Made by a program: the position numbers and the translations under genes | From: Brevundimonas sp. | Lineage (GTDB): Bacteria > Pseudomonadota > Alphaproteobacteria > Caulobacterales > Caulobacteraceae | Direction of reading: 5' to 3' | Assembly (NCBI GenBank): GCA_003248965.1 | Contig: QFQU01000007.1 | Span: forward strand, 1-64,000 | Length of the DNA: 64,000 bases | The notes under the pieces: generated by a model | What the model was told of the DNA's origin: nothing | Database searches by the model: none | Seen by the model: only the letters and a program-made list of their open reading frames with translations | Part shown: piece by piece, positions 34,172 to 44,626 of the stretch | Layout: each line of letters begins with the position of its first letter | Numbering within the stretch: position 1 is the stretch's first letter

Positions 34172-35029
34172 ATGTTGCGGAGTCTTCTCGCGTTTGTGTC
34201 CTTCTGGCTTGTGGCGGCCTGCGCCGTCGGGGCGCGCGCGGCCGGGCCCTGCCACACCAACGCCGACCTGTGGCGTGATCAGGGGCTCAGCAACGCCATC
34301 TCCTACTATTCGCTGGAATGGGCGCCGTTCGGGGCGGTCGAATGGGGGTGGGAAACCTATCTGCCGCTGATCCAGCACGAAATTCACACCCAGTGCGGGC
34401 CGGGCACGCCGGTCTTCGCCTCGCAACTGGCGGGGTTTCAGCAGACGCACGGCCTGGCGCCGACAGGGCTGTTCGACAGCGCGACCTTTCAGGTCTTCAA
34501 GGGCGTCTGGCAGGAACGGCGGCCGTTCGTGATGGCGCGTCTGCGCCAGGAATGCCCCGATCCGCCGCCGATCAATCAACTGGGCTATCTGGTGGTCTCG
34601 GAGGAACACGCCGACCGGCTGACCCGGCTGCTGCGCCGTGACGTGCTGGACGCCTATCGCCGGATGGCCGCCGCCGCACGCGCCGAGGTTCCGGAGATCG
34701 CATCCGATCCCGAACTGCTGCAGATATTCTCCGGCTTCCGCGACCCCGAAGCGGATGCGGCGCGATGCGCCCAGCAAGGCAATTGCGACGGCCTGCGCCG
34801 CGCGGTCTGTTCAGCGCACCGGACCGGCACGGCGGTCGATCTCTATGTCGGACGCCTGCCTGGCCTGGGCGTCGATTCGACGGTTCCAGCCAGCCGTCAG
34901 GCCATGTCGCGCGGGGCGACCTACAGGTGGTTGGCGGCCAACGCCGGGCGGTTCGGTTTCGTGCCCTACGTCTACGAACCCTGGCATTGGGAGTATGTGC
35001 GACCGTGGGATCCATCGTTCGCGCCCTGA
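34172..35029 (+). CDS. Exported M15-family D-Ala-D-Ala carboxypeptidase-like protein
   Basis: A 285-residue protein with a signal peptide (residues 1-24, ending ...VGARAAG). A region before about residue 120 includes a peptidoglycan-binding-like stretch (FQQTHGLAPTGLFDSATFQ). The C-terminal zinc peptidase of the VanY/M15B type has SAHRTGTAVDLYVG with the first His and Asp ligands and EPWHWEYV with the last His. It should cut peptidoglycan peptides in the periplasm. ATG 34172 is the best start. A second zinc-peptidase-like gene overlaps its end by 25 bases in another frame. Confidence 0.85.
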   Translation: MLRSLLAFVSFWLVAACAVGARAAGPCHTNADLWRDQGLSNAISYYSLEWAPFGAVEWGWETYLPLIQHEIHTQCGPGTPVFASQLAGFQQTHGLAPTGLFDSATFQVFKGVWQERRPFVMARLRQECPDPPPINQLGYLVVSEEHADRLTRLLRRDVLDAYRRMAAAARAEVPEIASDPELLQIFSGFRDPEADAARCAQQGNCDGLRRAVCSAHRTGTAVDLYVGRLPGLGVDSTVPASRQAMSRGATYRWLAANAGRFGFVPYVYEPWHWEYVRPWDPSFAP

Positions 35030-35484
35030 CGCCGGGCGAAGCGGCCCTGGCGCAAGAAGCGTTCGGCGACGCGCTTCGGCTGGATCGCATCCGGCTGATC
35101 GGCTCGCCGTTCTCCCGGGCGTTCGTCGCCGGGCGCTGGTTCGGGCGTGATTGGATCGTCTGGCCCCGCCGAAGCCTGCTCGCTGACTTCACCGACGTCG
35201 TACCCGGACTTCAGGGCCTGCTGGTGCATGAGTTGACCCACGTGTGGCAGGCGCAGCAGGGCGTCAACCTGCTGATCGCCAAGCTCAAGGCCGGCGACCG
35301 GGCCGAGTCCTACGCCTATGTCGCCGACGACGGCTGCCAGTGGTCCGGCCTTAATATTGAGCAGCAGGCCATGGTGATGGAACATCGCTTCCACGCGTGC
35401 AGAGGAAGCCAGACACCCGGCGATCGGGCCTTCTATGACCGCATCTGTCCCTTCACAGCGCCGGAACCGCTGACGGGGGCTTGA
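35005..35484 (+). CDS. HExxH zincin-like protein
   Basis: A 159-residue protein with the zinc-protease signature HELTH inside [15 protein letters not shown] (around residues 74-88). A later Glu-rich stretch ([13 protein letters not shown]) could supply a further ligand. It resembles short proteins labelled vgr-related or DUF4157-like, with no signal peptide visible. The GTG at 35005 lies inside the previous gene, overlapping it by 25 bases; upstream in-frame DNA to 34765 is coding in another frame. Activity is unproven. Its tie to the M15 gene suggests a joint role. Confidence 0.7.
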   Translation: MGSIVRALTPGEAALAQEAFGDALRLDRIRLIGSPFSRAFVAGRWFGRDWIVWPRRSLLADFTDVVPGLQGLLVHELTHVWQAQQGVNLLIAKLKAGDRAESYAYVADDGCQWSGLNIEQQAMVMEHRFHACRGSQTPGDRAFYDRICPFTAPEPLTGA

Positions 35485-35561
35485 AACCGATCCGAGGACG
35501 CGCCAAGTTCGCAACGGTCGTTGTTGCGAATAACGATCCACATCATTTTCGGAGCCTCCCC

Positions 35562-36164
35562 ATGCCCAAGATTCTCGTCCTCTATCATTCGACCTACGGC
35601 CATATCGAAGCCATGGCGGAAGCTGTCGCCGAGGGCGCGCGCGAGGTCGAGGGGGCCGTCGTCGACATCAAGCGCGTGCCGGAAACCGTGCCGGAAGAGC
35701 TGGCCAAGGCTTCGGGCTACAAGCTGGACCAGAAGGCCCCGATCGCCAAGATCGACGACCTGAAGGACTATGACGCCATCATCATCGGCGCCGGCACCCG
35801 TTTCGGCTCGGCCGCGTCGCAGATGCGGGCCTTCCTCGATCAGGCCGGCGGCCTGTGGTTCTCGGGCGCGCTGATCGGCAAGATCGGCGGCGCCTTCACC
35901 GCGACGGCGACCCAGCATGGCGGTCAGGAAACGACCTTCCAGGGCCTGCACAACTTCTTCATGCACCACGGCATGCCGGTGGTTGGTCTGCCCTATGCCT
36001 ATCAGCCGCAGATGACGCTGGACGCGGTTCATGGCGGCTCGCCCTATGGCGCCACGACCATCACGGGCGGCGACGGGTCGCGCATGCCCAGCGACATCGA
36101 CCTGGGCGGCGCGCGCTTCCAGGGCAAGCACATCGCCGAACTGGCCAAGAAGCTGCACGGCTGA
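35562..36164 (+). CDS. wrbA: NAD(P)H:quinone oxidoreductase WrbA
   Basis: A 200-residue flavodoxin-like protein that reduces quinones by two electrons using FMN. The FMN phosphate loop is [13 protein letters not shown] near the N-terminus, followed by [17 protein letters not shown] and the [11 protein letters not shown] loop typical of WrbA. The ATG at 35562 has GGAG seven bases upstream; the frame is open for 27 more codons without support. It lies five bases before the next gene, pointing to co-transcription. Confidence 0.95.
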   Translation: MPKILVLYHSTYGHIEAMAEAVAEGAREVEGAVVDIKRVPETVPEELAKASGYKLDQKAPIAKIDDLKDYDAIIIGAGTRFGSAASQMRAFLDQAGGLWFSGALIGKIGGAFTATATQHGGQETTFQGLHNFFMHHGMPVVGLPYAYQPQMTLDAVHGGSPYGATTITGGDGSRMPSDIDLGGARFQGKHIAELAKKLHG

Positions 36165-36168
36165 TCCG

Positions 36169-36927
36169 ATGCGCCAGCTCGCCGTCTTCTTCGGTCACGG
36201 TTCGCCCATGAACGCCCTGGGCGGTCCCTTCGCGGCCGCCTGGCGCGACCTGGGGCAGGCCATAGGCACGCCGCAGGGCGTGCTGATGGTCTCCGCCCAC
36301 TGGGAGACGCGCGGGCTGGGCGTCACGGCGCAGGAACACCCCGAAACCATCCACGATTTCGGGGGCTTTCCGCCAGCGCTTCATGCGATGCAATATCCCG
36401 CGCCCGGCTCTCCAGCCCTGGCGGCGCGGGTGTCGGACCTGACAGGCGCCGTCCAGACGCAGCAATGGGGCCTGGATCATGGAACCTGGTCGGTGCTTCA
36501 CCACGTCTGGCCGGACGCCGACGTGCCGGTGGTGCAATTGTCGCTGAACCGCGAGCTGACGGCGCGCCAGCACTATGACCTGGCCAGGGCGTTGCGGCCC
36601 TTGCGGAATGAGGGAATCGTCATCGCCGGCTCGGGCGACTTCGTCCATAATCTGCGGACCTGGAAACGAGAGGACGGGGCCGAACCCTACGCCTGGGCCT
36701 CCAGCTTCAACACGGCCGTCAAGGCGGCGCTGGAGCGGGGCGATCACGACGCCCTGATCGACTGGGTCGGCCTGGCCGAGGACGCCCAACTGAGCGTGCC
36801 GACCGACGAACACTATCTGCCGCTGCTGTATGTCGCCGCCCAGCAAGCCCCGGGCGAGCCCGTATCCTTCTTCAACGACGTGATCGACGGCGGCTCGATC
36901 TCGATGACCGGGGTGCGGATCGGCTGA
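36169..36927 (+). CDS. ygiD: LigB-type ring-opening dioxygenase (YgiD, DOPA 4,5-dioxygenase-like)
   Basis: A 252-residue class III extradiol dioxygenase-like protein. FFGHGSPMNAL carries the first metal His, SAHWETRG the second, GLDHGTWSVLHH the catalytic region and GSGDFVHNLRTW the C-terminal His. Bacterial YgiD proteins cleave catechols such as DOPA or are of unknown substrate. The ATG at 36169 starts five bases after wrbA. Its stop abuts the stop of the acyl-activating enzyme on the other strand with no bases between. Confidence 0.88.
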   Translation: MRQLAVFFGHGSPMNALGGPFAAAWRDLGQAIGTPQGVLMVSAHWETRGLGVTAQEHPETIHDFGGFPPALHAMQYPAPGSPALAARVSDLTGAVQTQQWGLDHGTWSVLHHVWPDADVPVVQLSLNRELTARQHYDLARALRPLRNEGIVIAGSGDFVHNLRTWKREDGAEPYAWASSFNTAVKAALERGDHDALIDWVGLAEDAQLSVPTDEHYLPLLYVAAQQAPGEPVSFFNDVIDGGSISMTGVRIG

Positions 36928-38472
36928 TCAGGCCGCTTCGACCATCTTCTGGATGGCGACATAGTCGGTCTTGCCCGTGCCGAGGACCGGCACTTCGGCG
37001 ACCTTGACGATCTTCTTGGGCACCACCAGTTCGGGCGCGCCGTTGGTTCGCGCCCATTCGGCCAGGGGCGCCACCTCGGCCCCGGCGTGATCCGTGACGA
37101 GCACCAGCTTCTCGCCTTTGCGGCTGTCGGGGATGGAGACGACGGCGTGGCGTTGTTCCGGCCAGACGGCGCCGGCGATGCCTTCGACGGCCGTCAGGGA
37201 CACCATCTCTCCGCCGATCTTGGCGAAGCGTTTGGCGCGGCCCTTGATGGTGACATAGCCGTCGGCGTCCACGTCGACGATGTCGCCGGTGTCCAGCCAG
37301 CCGTCCTGAACGGGCTCCCACGCCAGAGGTTCGGCGGTTGTGACATAGCCGCTCATGACATTGGGGCCGCGCAAGAACAGACGGCCGCCGCCCTCGATGC
37401 CTTCGACCGGCTCCAGCTTCCAGTCCATGCCGGGCAGGATCTGGCCGACGGTGCCAGGCGCGTTGCGGTCGGGATGATTGACGGCGACGACGGGAGAGGC
37501 CTCGGTCGCGCCGTAGCCTTCCAGCAACTCGACGCCGCCGAACTTGCTGTTGAACAGGGCGCGGGTCTCCTCGCGCACCTTCTCGGCGCCGGCGACGGCG
37601 AACTCAAGCGTGGCGAAGTCGCCGGGTTCCGCCACGCGGGCGTACTGGCTCAGGAAGGTGTCGGTCGCGAACAGGATCGACGCCTTCACCTGGGGCAACA
37701 GGTCGGTGATCTGTTTGGCGTGCAGCGGCGACGGATATTCGAACGCCTTCATCCCCTGCAACAGCGGCAGGATGACCCCGCCGGTCAGGCCGAAACAGTG
37801 GAAGGTCGGCAGCGGATTGAACATCACCCATTCCGGCCTCAGGTCGATGTGGGCGGCGACCTGACGCGCATTGGCGACCAGGTTCCTCTGGCTGAGCACC
37901 ACGCCCTTGGGCGTGCCGAAACTGCCCGAGGTGAACAGGACCACGCCCGGCGCATCCGGATCGGTCTTGACGCGGAACCGCTTGGGCGCTGCGCCGGCGG
38001 CCAGACCATACAGCTTGTCGGCCAGGCCGATGGTCTTTCGTACGTCATCCAGCCAGACGACCTCGGCGACGGTCTTCAACTCGACGATCAACTCGTCCAG
38101 CTTGGCCTGGTCGATGAAGCGTTTGGCGGTCAGCACCTTCTTGACGCCCGCCGCCTTGATCGCCGCCTTCAGATTGGCCTCGCCGGCGGTGAAGTTCAGC
38201 ATGACCGGCACCCGGCCGTGGGCGTGCAGACCGAAGAAGGTCACGACCACGCCCATGGAGGACGGCAGGAGGATGGCGACGCGTTCGCCCTTGTCCGTCA
38301 TCTGCGCGATCTTGCGGCCCAGCACGAAGGCCGCGCGGATCAGGCCGGTGTAGGTCAGGGGATGACGATCCTGATCCTCCAGAATTTCCTTGTCGCCGAA
38401 CTTCGCTCGGGCCTCGATCAGGGCGTCGATCAGCGATACGTCGTAGAGCGAGGGGTCCAGGGCCTGGCGCAA
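36928..38472 (-). CDS. AMP-forming acyl-CoA/acyl-ACP synthetase
   Basis: A 514-residue adenylate-forming enzyme activating a fatty acid with ATP. The P-loop is LFTSGSFGTPKGVVLSQRN and GYGATEASPVVAVNHP is the A5-type motif. LDTGDIVDVDADGYVTIKGR is the A7/A8 hinge, and the catalytic Lys lies in LGTGKTDYVAI near the C-terminus. The sequence is closest in feel to the synthetase half of Aas (acyl-ACP synthetase), without the acyltransferase half. The substrate is therefore probably a long-chain fatty acid. It stands alone, divergent from lipA. Confidence 0.85.
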   Translation of the reverse strand: MRQALDPSLYDVSLIDALIEARAKFGDKEILEDQDRHPLTYTGLIRAAFVLGRKIAQMTDKGERVAILLPSSMGVVVTFFGLHAHGRVPVMLNFTAGEANLKAAIKAAGVKKVLTAKRFIDQAKLDELIVELKTVAEVVWLDDVRKTIGLADKLYGLAAGAAPKRFRVKTDPDAPGVVLFTSGSFGTPKGVVLSQRNLVANARQVAAHIDLRPEWVMFNPLPTFHCFGLTGGVILPLLQGMKAFEYPSPLHAKQITDLLPQVKASILFATDTFLSQYARVAEPGDFATLEFAVAGAEKVREETRALFNSKFGGVELLEGYGATEASPVVAVNHPDRNAPGTVGQILPGMDWKLEPVEGIEGGGRLFLRGPNVMSGYVTTAEPLAWEPVQDGWLDTGDIVDVDADGYVTIKGRAKRFAKIGGEMVSLTAVEGIAGAVWPEQRHAVVSIPDSRKGEKLVLVTDHAGAEVAPLAEWARTNGAPELVVPKKIVKVAEVPVLGTGKTDYVAIQKMVEAA

Positions 38473-38654
38473 GCGCGTCTCCTACGGAGGGCGTCTGCGG
38501 CCCTCTCTGTCATTGGGGCGTCAGTCATTAATGACGCCAGGTCATCTTGAAAAGATGTGTTACGTGCCGTGAGGTGCGGGCGCGATCACGCCTGCGGGAG
38601 GTCTGTTACCGGGTTTGCCTTGCCTAAACGGCCGCAAAGTCCGAAATACCGGCC

Positions 38655-39617
38655 ATGGTCACACTGATCGACACCCTGCAACGCAAGCCGTCGGAGCTGC
38701 GTCACCCCGAAAAGCAGAACCGGCCGGAATCGGCGGTGCTGAAAAAGCCCGACTGGTTGCGGGTCAAGGCGCCCGGCTCGGGCCAGTATAACGCCACCAA
38801 GGACATCGTCCGCTCCAAGGGGCTGGTGACGGTATGCGAGGAGGCGGCCTGCCCGAACATCGGCGAGTGCTGGAGCCAGAAGCACGCCACCCTGATGATC
38901 ATGGGCGACACCTGCACGCGGGCCTGCGCCTTCTGCAACGTCAAGACGGGCCTGCCCCAGCCGCTGGACCCGGAAGAGCCGGGCAAGGTCGGTCTGGCCG
39001 TGCAGCGGATGGGTCTGAACCACGTCGTCATCACGTCGGTCGACCGTGACGACGTGTCGGACGGCGGCGCGGCCCACTTCGCCGAGGTGGTGCGCCAGAT
39101 CCGCCTCCAGGCGCCCAACACCACCATCGAAATCCTGACGCCCGATTTCCTGAGGAAGGACGGCGCGGCCGCCGTGATGATCGACGCCAAGCCCGACGTC
39201 TTCAATCACAACCTGGAAACCGTGCCGCGCCTGTATCTGAAGATCCGGCCCGGCGCCCGCTACTTCCATTCCCTGCGTCTGCTGCAGATGGTCAAGGAGC
39301 GCGACCCCGAGCAGTTCACCAAGTCCGGCATCATGGTCGGCCTGGGCGAGACCAAGGAAGAGGTCATGCAGGTGATGGACGACATGCGGTCCGCCGGCGT
39401 CGACTTCATCACCATCGGCCAATATCTGCAGCCGACGCGCAAACACGCCGCCATCGACCGTTTCGTCACGCCGGAAGAGTTCAAGGCCTATGAGGCGATC
39501 GCGCGGGCCAAGGGCTTCCTGATGGTGTCCTCGTCGCCGCTGACGCGCTCGTCGCACCACGCCGGCGACGACTTCGCCCGGCTGAAGGCGGCGCGCGAGG
39601 CGCAGCTGAAGCGCTAA
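38655..39617 (+). CDS. lipA: Lipoyl synthase
   Basis: A 320-residue radical-SAM enzyme that inserts two sulfurs into protein-bound octanoate to form lipoate. The auxiliary cluster is [13 protein letters not shown] (C-x4-C-x5-C) and the radical-SAM cluster is CTRACAFC (CxxxCxxC). The end carries the RSSxHA-type SSHHAGD segment. Its products are needed by the lipoyl domains of PdhB and PdhC encoded at 45.7-48.4 kb. About 180 bases upstream hold its promoter region. Confidence 0.97.
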   Translation: MVTLIDTLQRKPSELRHPEKQNRPESAVLKKPDWLRVKAPGSGQYNATKDIVRSKGLVTVCEEAACPNIGECWSQKHATLMIMGDTCTRACAFCNVKTGLPQPLDPEEPGKVGLAVQRMGLNHVVITSVDRDDVSDGGAAHFAEVVRQIRLQAPNTTIEILTPDFLRKDGAAAVMIDAKPDVFNHNLETVPRLYLKIRPGARYFHSLRLLQMVKERDPEQFTKSGIMVGLGETKEEVMQVMDDMRSAGVDFITIGQYLQPTRKHAAIDRFVTPEEFKAYEAIARAKGFLMVSSSPLTRSSHHAGDDFARLKAAREAQLKR

Positions 39618-39624
39618 GCCTGGA

Positions 39625-40077
39625 ATGGCGGTCCATCGCGTCACGCGCATATTGCCCTATGCGCCCGAGCAACTGGCCGATCTGGTCGCCGATGTGCGGG
39701 CCTATCCCGACTTCGTTCCGTGGGTCACGTCGATGCGCGTCTGGAACGACCGCGTCGAGGCCGAGGGCGTGACCGTCGTGGACGCCGAGGCGGGCGTGGG
39801 CTTCGCGGTGCTGAAAGAGCGGTTCTCGACCTGGGTTCGACATGACCGCAATGCGCCCAAGGTCGAGGTCGGCCTGCTGCGCGGGCCGTTCAAACATCTG
39901 AAGAACCGCTGGGAGTTCTTTCCCCATCCCGAAGGGACGCGGCTGGAGTTCATGATCGACTTCGCCTTCAAGTCCCGGATGCTGGACCTGATGCTGCAGG
40001 CCAACTTCGACCGCGCGGTGGAAAAGCTGATCGGCTGTTTCGAGGCCGAGGCGAAGCGCAGGTACGGCGGATCATGA
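39625..40077 (+). CDS. RatA/Coq10-family START-domain protein
   Basis: A 150-residue single-domain protein of the Coq10/RatA family, with a START-like fold that binds hydrophobic ligands such as ubiquinone. The family block RILPYAPEQLADLVADVRAY starts the protein and PDFVPWV follows; it ends in a helix ending KRRYGGS. In E. coli the relative RatA was described as a toxin acting on ribosomes, but a quinone role is more general. It starts seven bases after lipA, which often has this neighbour, and its stop overlaps the next start by four bases. Confidence 0.88.
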   Translation: MAVHRVTRILPYAPEQLADLVADVRAYPDFVPWVTSMRVWNDRVEAEGVTVVDAEAGVGFAVLKERFSTWVRHDRNAPKVEVGLLRGPFKHLKNRWEFFPHPEGTRLEFMIDFAFKSRMLDLMLQANFDRAVEKLIGCFEAEAKRRYGGS

Positions 40078-41189
40078 GCTTCGATTTCGACGCGGTCGTC
40101 GTGGGCGCGGGGGCTGTCGGTCTGGCCTGCGGGCGGGCGCTGTCGAAACGAGGGCTGACGGTTCTGGTGCTGGAGAAGGAAGGCCATATCGGCCAGGGCG
40201 TCTCCTCGCGCAATTCGGAGGTCGTCCACGGCGGACTCTATTATCCGACCGGCTCGCTGAAGGCGAAGTTCTGTGTCGAGGGGCGCCGCGCCCTCTATGA
40301 CTTCCTGACCAGCCACAAGATCGACCACTGGAAGTGCGGCAAGCTGGTCGTGGCGACCGAAGAGGCCGAGGTCGGGCGGATCGAAGCCATCTTTCAACAG
40401 GCGACGGCGAACGGCGTCGAGGGGCTGGAGCATCTGACCGGCGCCCAGGCGCGGGCGCTTGAGCCGGAGTTGAACGCCCACGCCGCCATCCTGTCGCCCC
40501 AGAGCGGCCTGTTCGACAGCCACGGCTACATGCTGGCCTTGCAAGGCGAGATCGAGGATGCGGGCGGATCGGTGGTGACGTCCGCGCCGTTCGAGGGCGC
40601 GGAGCCGCTGCCGGGCGGCGGCTTTTCCGTCCGGGTCGGCGGGGAGGGGGCGATGAGCGTCACCAGCCGTCTCTTGGTCACAGCGCCCGGCCTGTCGGCC
40701 CAGGCTGTGGCGGGCGCCGTCGTCGGCTATCCGCCCAACGACATTCCGTCCGGCCATTTCGGCAAGGGGGTCTATTTCCGCCTGATCGGCAAGGCGCCGT
40801 TCGATCGGCTGATCTATCCGCCGCCCATTCCCGGCGCCCTGGGCACCCACTACCGCAAGGACTTGGGCGGTCAGGCCGTGTTCGGGCCGGACCTGGCCTA
40901 TCTCGAGAGCGAGGACTATTCGGTCGATCCGGCCAAGGCCGAGGAGTTCGCGCGCTACATCCGCCGCTTCTGGCCGGGCGTTAAGGCGGATCGGCTGACG
41001 CCCGACTATGCCGGCATCCGGCCCAAGCTGCATGGACCCGGCGAGCCCCAGCCCGATTTCCAGCTGCATGGGCGCGAACATCACGGGATCGACGGTCTGA
41101 TGGCCCTGTTCGGGATCGAAAGCCCCGGCCTGACCAGTTCCCTGGCCATCGGCGAGGCCGTGGCCGAAGCCTTGACGGAGGCGTCATGA
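40074..41189 (+). CDS. FAD-dependent oxidoreductase, L-2-hydroxyglutarate oxidase-like
   Basis: A 371-residue FAD oxidoreductase of the DAO fold. Dinucleotide-binding VVGAGAVGLACGRALSKRG opens it, followed by SSRNSEVVHGGLYYPTGSLK, the segment typical of LhgO/L2HGDH. LDSHGY-like LFDSHGYM and the C-terminal FGIESPGLTSSLAIGEAVAE complete the pattern. The likely reaction is oxidation of L-2-hydroxyglutarate, a damage metabolite, to 2-oxoglutarate with electrons to the quinone pool. Substrate assignment is by family only. It overlaps both neighbours by four bases. Confidence 0.85.
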   Translation: MSFDFDAVVVGAGAVGLACGRALSKRGLTVLVLEKEGHIGQGVSSRNSEVVHGGLYYPTGSLKAKFCVEGRRALYDFLTSHKIDHWKCGKLVVATEEAEVGRIEAIFQQATANGVEGLEHLTGAQARALEPELNAHAAILSPQSGLFDSHGYMLALQGEIEDAGGSVVTSAPFEGAEPLPGGGFSVRVGGEGAMSVTSRLLVTAPGLSAQAVAGAVVGYPPNDIPSGHFGKGVYFRLIGKAPFDRLIYPPPIPGALGTHYRKDLGGQAVFGPDLAYLESEDYSVDPAKAEEFARYIRRFWPGVKADRLTPDYAGIRPKLHGPGEPQPDFQLHGREHHGIDGLMALFGIESPGLTSSLAIGEAVAEALTEAS

Positions 41190-41737
41190 CCGAACGCGAG
41201 AAGATGCTGTCGGGCCTGCCTTACGATCCTGGTGATCCGGACCTGAGTGATGGGCGGGCGCGGGCTGTCGGCCTGACCGTCGCCATCAACGCTGAGCCTG
41301 ACCGCGACCGTCGCAGCGGTCTGGTCAACGAACTGGTCAACGCCGCCGATGGTCGGGCGGTCGTCATGCCGGGCTTCTTTTGCGATTATGGCGCCAACAT
41401 CCACCTGGGGGCCCGCGCCTTCGTCAACGCCAACTGCGTCTTTCTGGACTGCGCCGAAATCCGTATTGGCGACAATTTCCAGGCCGGTCCGGGCGTCCAG
41501 CTTCTGACGCCTGAGCATCCGCTGGACGCCGTGGCGCGCCGTGGGACCGAAACGGCCCGACCGATCGTCATCGGCGACGATGTCTGGATCGGTGGGGGCG
41601 CCATTGTCCTGGCCGGCGTGACCATTGGCCATCGCTCGGTGATCGGCGCCGGCAGCGTGGTGACGAAGGACGTGCCGCCCGACGTTGTGGTGGTCGGCAA
41701 TCCGGCCAGGATCGTGCGCCGTCTGACGTCTGCTTAA
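41186..41737 (+). CDS. maa: Maltose/galactoside-type O-acetyltransferase
   Basis: A 183-residue left-handed parallel beta-helix acetyltransferase (hexapeptide repeats). The N-terminal Maa domain EREKMLSGLPYDPGDPDL is followed by FFCDYGANIHLGARAFVNAN, the catalytic His region LLTPEHPL and IGDDVWIGGGAIVLAGV, then VTKDVPPDVVVVGNPAR. It moves an acetyl group from acetyl-CoA to a sugar hydroxyl. Acceptor unknown. It is the last gene of a lipA-ratA-FAD oxidoreductase-maa unit, overlapping the preceding gene by four bases. Confidence 0.9.
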   Translation: MTEREKMLSGLPYDPGDPDLSDGRARAVGLTVAINAEPDRDRRSGLVNELVNAADGRAVVMPGFFCDYGANIHLGARAFVNANCVFLDCAEIRIGDNFQAGPGVQLLTPEHPLDAVARRGTETARPIVIGDDVWIGGGAIVLAGVTIGHRSVIGAGSVVTKDVPPDVVVVGNPARIVRRLTSA

Positions 41738-41871
41738 ACGCCTTGAAATCGTCGCGCGGTTCATGCATAAGCCGCGCCTCGCGTGGCGGCTCTATCGGGC
41801 CGCCGCTATTGTTTTCGCGCCAGACAGGCTTCGGCTCTGGGCGGCGCCCGACTTAGAAGATTGAGACGGAC

Positions 41872-42054
41872 ATGGCCGTTCCGAAGCGCAAAGTATCCCC
41901 CTCGCGTCGCAACATGCGCCGCGCCCACGACGCCCTGACCTCGAACGTGTACGTCGAGGACAAGGACACCGGCGAGCTGAAGCGCCCGCACCACATCGAT
42001 CTGAAGACCGGCACCTATCGCGGCCGCCAGGTCCTGACGCCCAAGGAAGACTAG
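41872..42054 (+). CDS. rpmF: 50S ribosomal protein L32
   Basis: A 60-residue ribosomal protein. It has the typical start [20 protein letters not shown] and the YRGRQVL end, and lacks the zinc-binding cysteine pair found in some L32 proteins. Upstream bases 41738-41871 have no gene and probably hold its promoter. A strong intrinsic terminator follows at 42095-42124, so it is a single-gene unit. Confidence 0.97.
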   Translation: MAVPKRKVSPSRRNMRRAHDALTSNVYVEDKDTGELKRPHHIDLKTGTYRGRQVLTPKED

Positions 42055-42094
42055 GTCTTTCCCGGCCTCCGGTTTCGACCGGACGATGATTTTT

Positions 42095-42124
42095 ACGGCG
42101 CGCGGTGCCACCGCGCGCCGTTTT
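42095..42124 (+). terminator. Intrinsic terminator after rpmF
   Basis: A perfect 12-base stem ACGGCGCGCGGT / ACCGCGCGCCGT with a three-base loop is followed by TTTTCG. It lies 41 bases after the rpmF stop and ends that transcript. Confidence 0.9.
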
Positions 42125-42165
42125 CGTGCGTTCTGGACGGTGAAGCTTCCGCCTGGAGATCCTCG

Positions 42166-42774
42166 ATGATGATTCGTTTCGCCGCTGTCGTCGCCGTCAG
42201 CCTACTGACACTGGCGGCCTGCGATCAGCGCAAGGAGACGTCCCCTGCGGCCGCTGCTCCGTCGCCGGAGGCGCCGGCGCCCCAGCCGGTCGCCGCCGAC
42301 GTCCTGACCGCAGACGGCCTTGGACCGGCCCGGATCGGCATGACGCGGACCGATCTGGTTAAGGCGTGGGGCGACGACGCCCAGCCCGCAGCCGTCGGCG
42401 GACCCGACCCTGAAACCTGCGACATCTTCCATCCCGCAAAGGCGCCGCAAGGGGTGCTGGTGATGATCCAGGACGGCGTCCTGACGCGAATCACCTTGGC
42501 GCGCGGGGCGTCGATCAAGACGGATCGCGGCTTCGGGCTGGGCGACACGGCCCTGGCGATAAAACAGGCCTATGGCGGCGCCGTCTTCGCCCAGCCGCAC
42601 AAATATCAGGCCGCGCCGGCCGAGGATCTGTTCGCCTGGTCTACGGGCGGCTCCACCGCCTATGTCACCGATCCCGCGGCGCGCGGCGTCCGCTATGAGA
42701 TCGGCGAGGACGGCAAGGTCGCCATGATCCACGCGGGCGATCCGTCGATCCAGTTGGTCGAAGGCTGTTCCTGA
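42166..42774 (+). CDS. Hypothetical lipoprotein
   Basis: A 202-residue protein with a signal peptide and lipobox (TLAACD, lipidated Cys near residue 19). A Pro/Ala-rich linker leads to a soluble domain of about 155 residues. The domain has two similar segments, GLGPARIGMTRTDLVKAWGD and GFGLGDTALAIKQAYGG, each of which begins a motif common in small Caulobacterales/Sphingomonad lipoproteins, plus a Cys pair (CDIF, and the C-terminal EGC) that may form a disulfide. No function known. It lies alone between rpmF and eno. Confidence 0.75.
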   Translation: MMIRFAAVVAVSLLTLAACDQRKETSPAAAAPSPEAPAPQPVAADVLTADGLGPARIGMTRTDLVKAWGDDAQPAAVGGPDPETCDIFHPAKAPQGVLVMIQDGVLTRITLARGASIKTDRGFGLGDTALAIKQAYGGAVFAQPHKYQAAPAEDLFAWSTGGSTAYVTDPAARGVRYEIGEDGKVAMIHAGDPSIQLVEGCS

Positions 42775-42820
42775 TCCGCAAGGCCACGGCGCCATTGGCG
42801 TTTGGCGGGGAGGCGGCTAA

Positions 42821-44140
<1,320 letters not shown>

Positions 44141-44153
44141 GACGCTGAATTTT

Positions 44154-44179
44154 CGGCGGAGAATCGACGCTCTCCGCCG
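44154..44179 (+). other. Perfect hairpin after eno
   Basis: A nine-base perfect stem CGGCGGAGA / TCTCCGCCG with an eight-base loop lies just after the eno stop. No T-run follows, so it may protect the 3' end of the mRNA rather than terminate. Confidence 0.6.
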
Positions 44180-44221
44180 ACCTTCCTACGGTCAAGCTAC
44201 ATTTTGTTAGGCATTCTGAGG

Positions 44222-44244
44222 CACGGTTTCTGAACCGTGTTTTT
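44222..44244 (+). terminator. Intrinsic terminator between eno and ftsB
   Basis: A seven-base stem CACGGTT / AACCGTG with loop TCTG is followed by TTTTT. It lies 82 bases after eno and 21 bases before the ftsB start, so either it ends eno transcripts or it attenuates read-through into ftsB. Confidence 0.85.
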
Positions 44245-44264
44245 ACGCTCAGAAGGAGCGTTCA

Positions 44265-44576
44265 GTGCTTGAACGAATGAAGCCTTACCGCCTGTCCCTC
44301 GCCCTGTTGCTTCTTGTCGCCTATCTCGGCGTTCAAGCGCTCACGGGCGAGAGAGGGCTGCTCAGCGGCGCCTCGCGCGACAGCCTTCTGGCTCAGCGCG
44401 CCGACCAGCTGGCTCATTTGACCGAACAACGCCGCGACCTTGAAACTCGAGTCCGATACCTGCGGTCCGACAGTCTGTCGCGCGATCTGCTGGAAGAGCG
44501 CGCGCGCGCCGTCCTCGGCTTTTCCGACCCGCGCGACTATGTGATCCGCGTTCCGGCCCAGACGGCCCAGAGCTGA
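44265..44576 (+). CDS. ftsB: Septum formation initiator (FtsB/DivIC family)
   Basis: A 103-residue bitopic membrane protein. One transmembrane helix (about residues 9-23, LSLALLLLVAYLGVQ) is followed by a coiled coil (SLLAQRADQLAHLTEQRRDL, ETRVRYLR) and a C-terminal part ARAVLGFSDPRDYVIR, the pattern of FtsB/DivIC. These proteins link FtsL and FtsQ in the divisome. The GTG start at 44265 has AAGGAG six bases upstream; an ATG codes for residue 5. In this lineage ftsB commonly lies between eno and pdhA. Confidence 0.9.
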   Translation: MLERMKPYRLSLALLLLVAYLGVQALTGERGLLSGASRDSLLAQRADQLAHLTEQRRDLETRVRYLRSDSLSRDLLEERARAVLGFSDPRDYVIRVPAQTAQS

Positions 44577-44626
44577 GCCGCTCTCGGCGGTGAACTATTG
44601 TTACAGGCGGGGGCGCACCCCTTTGC

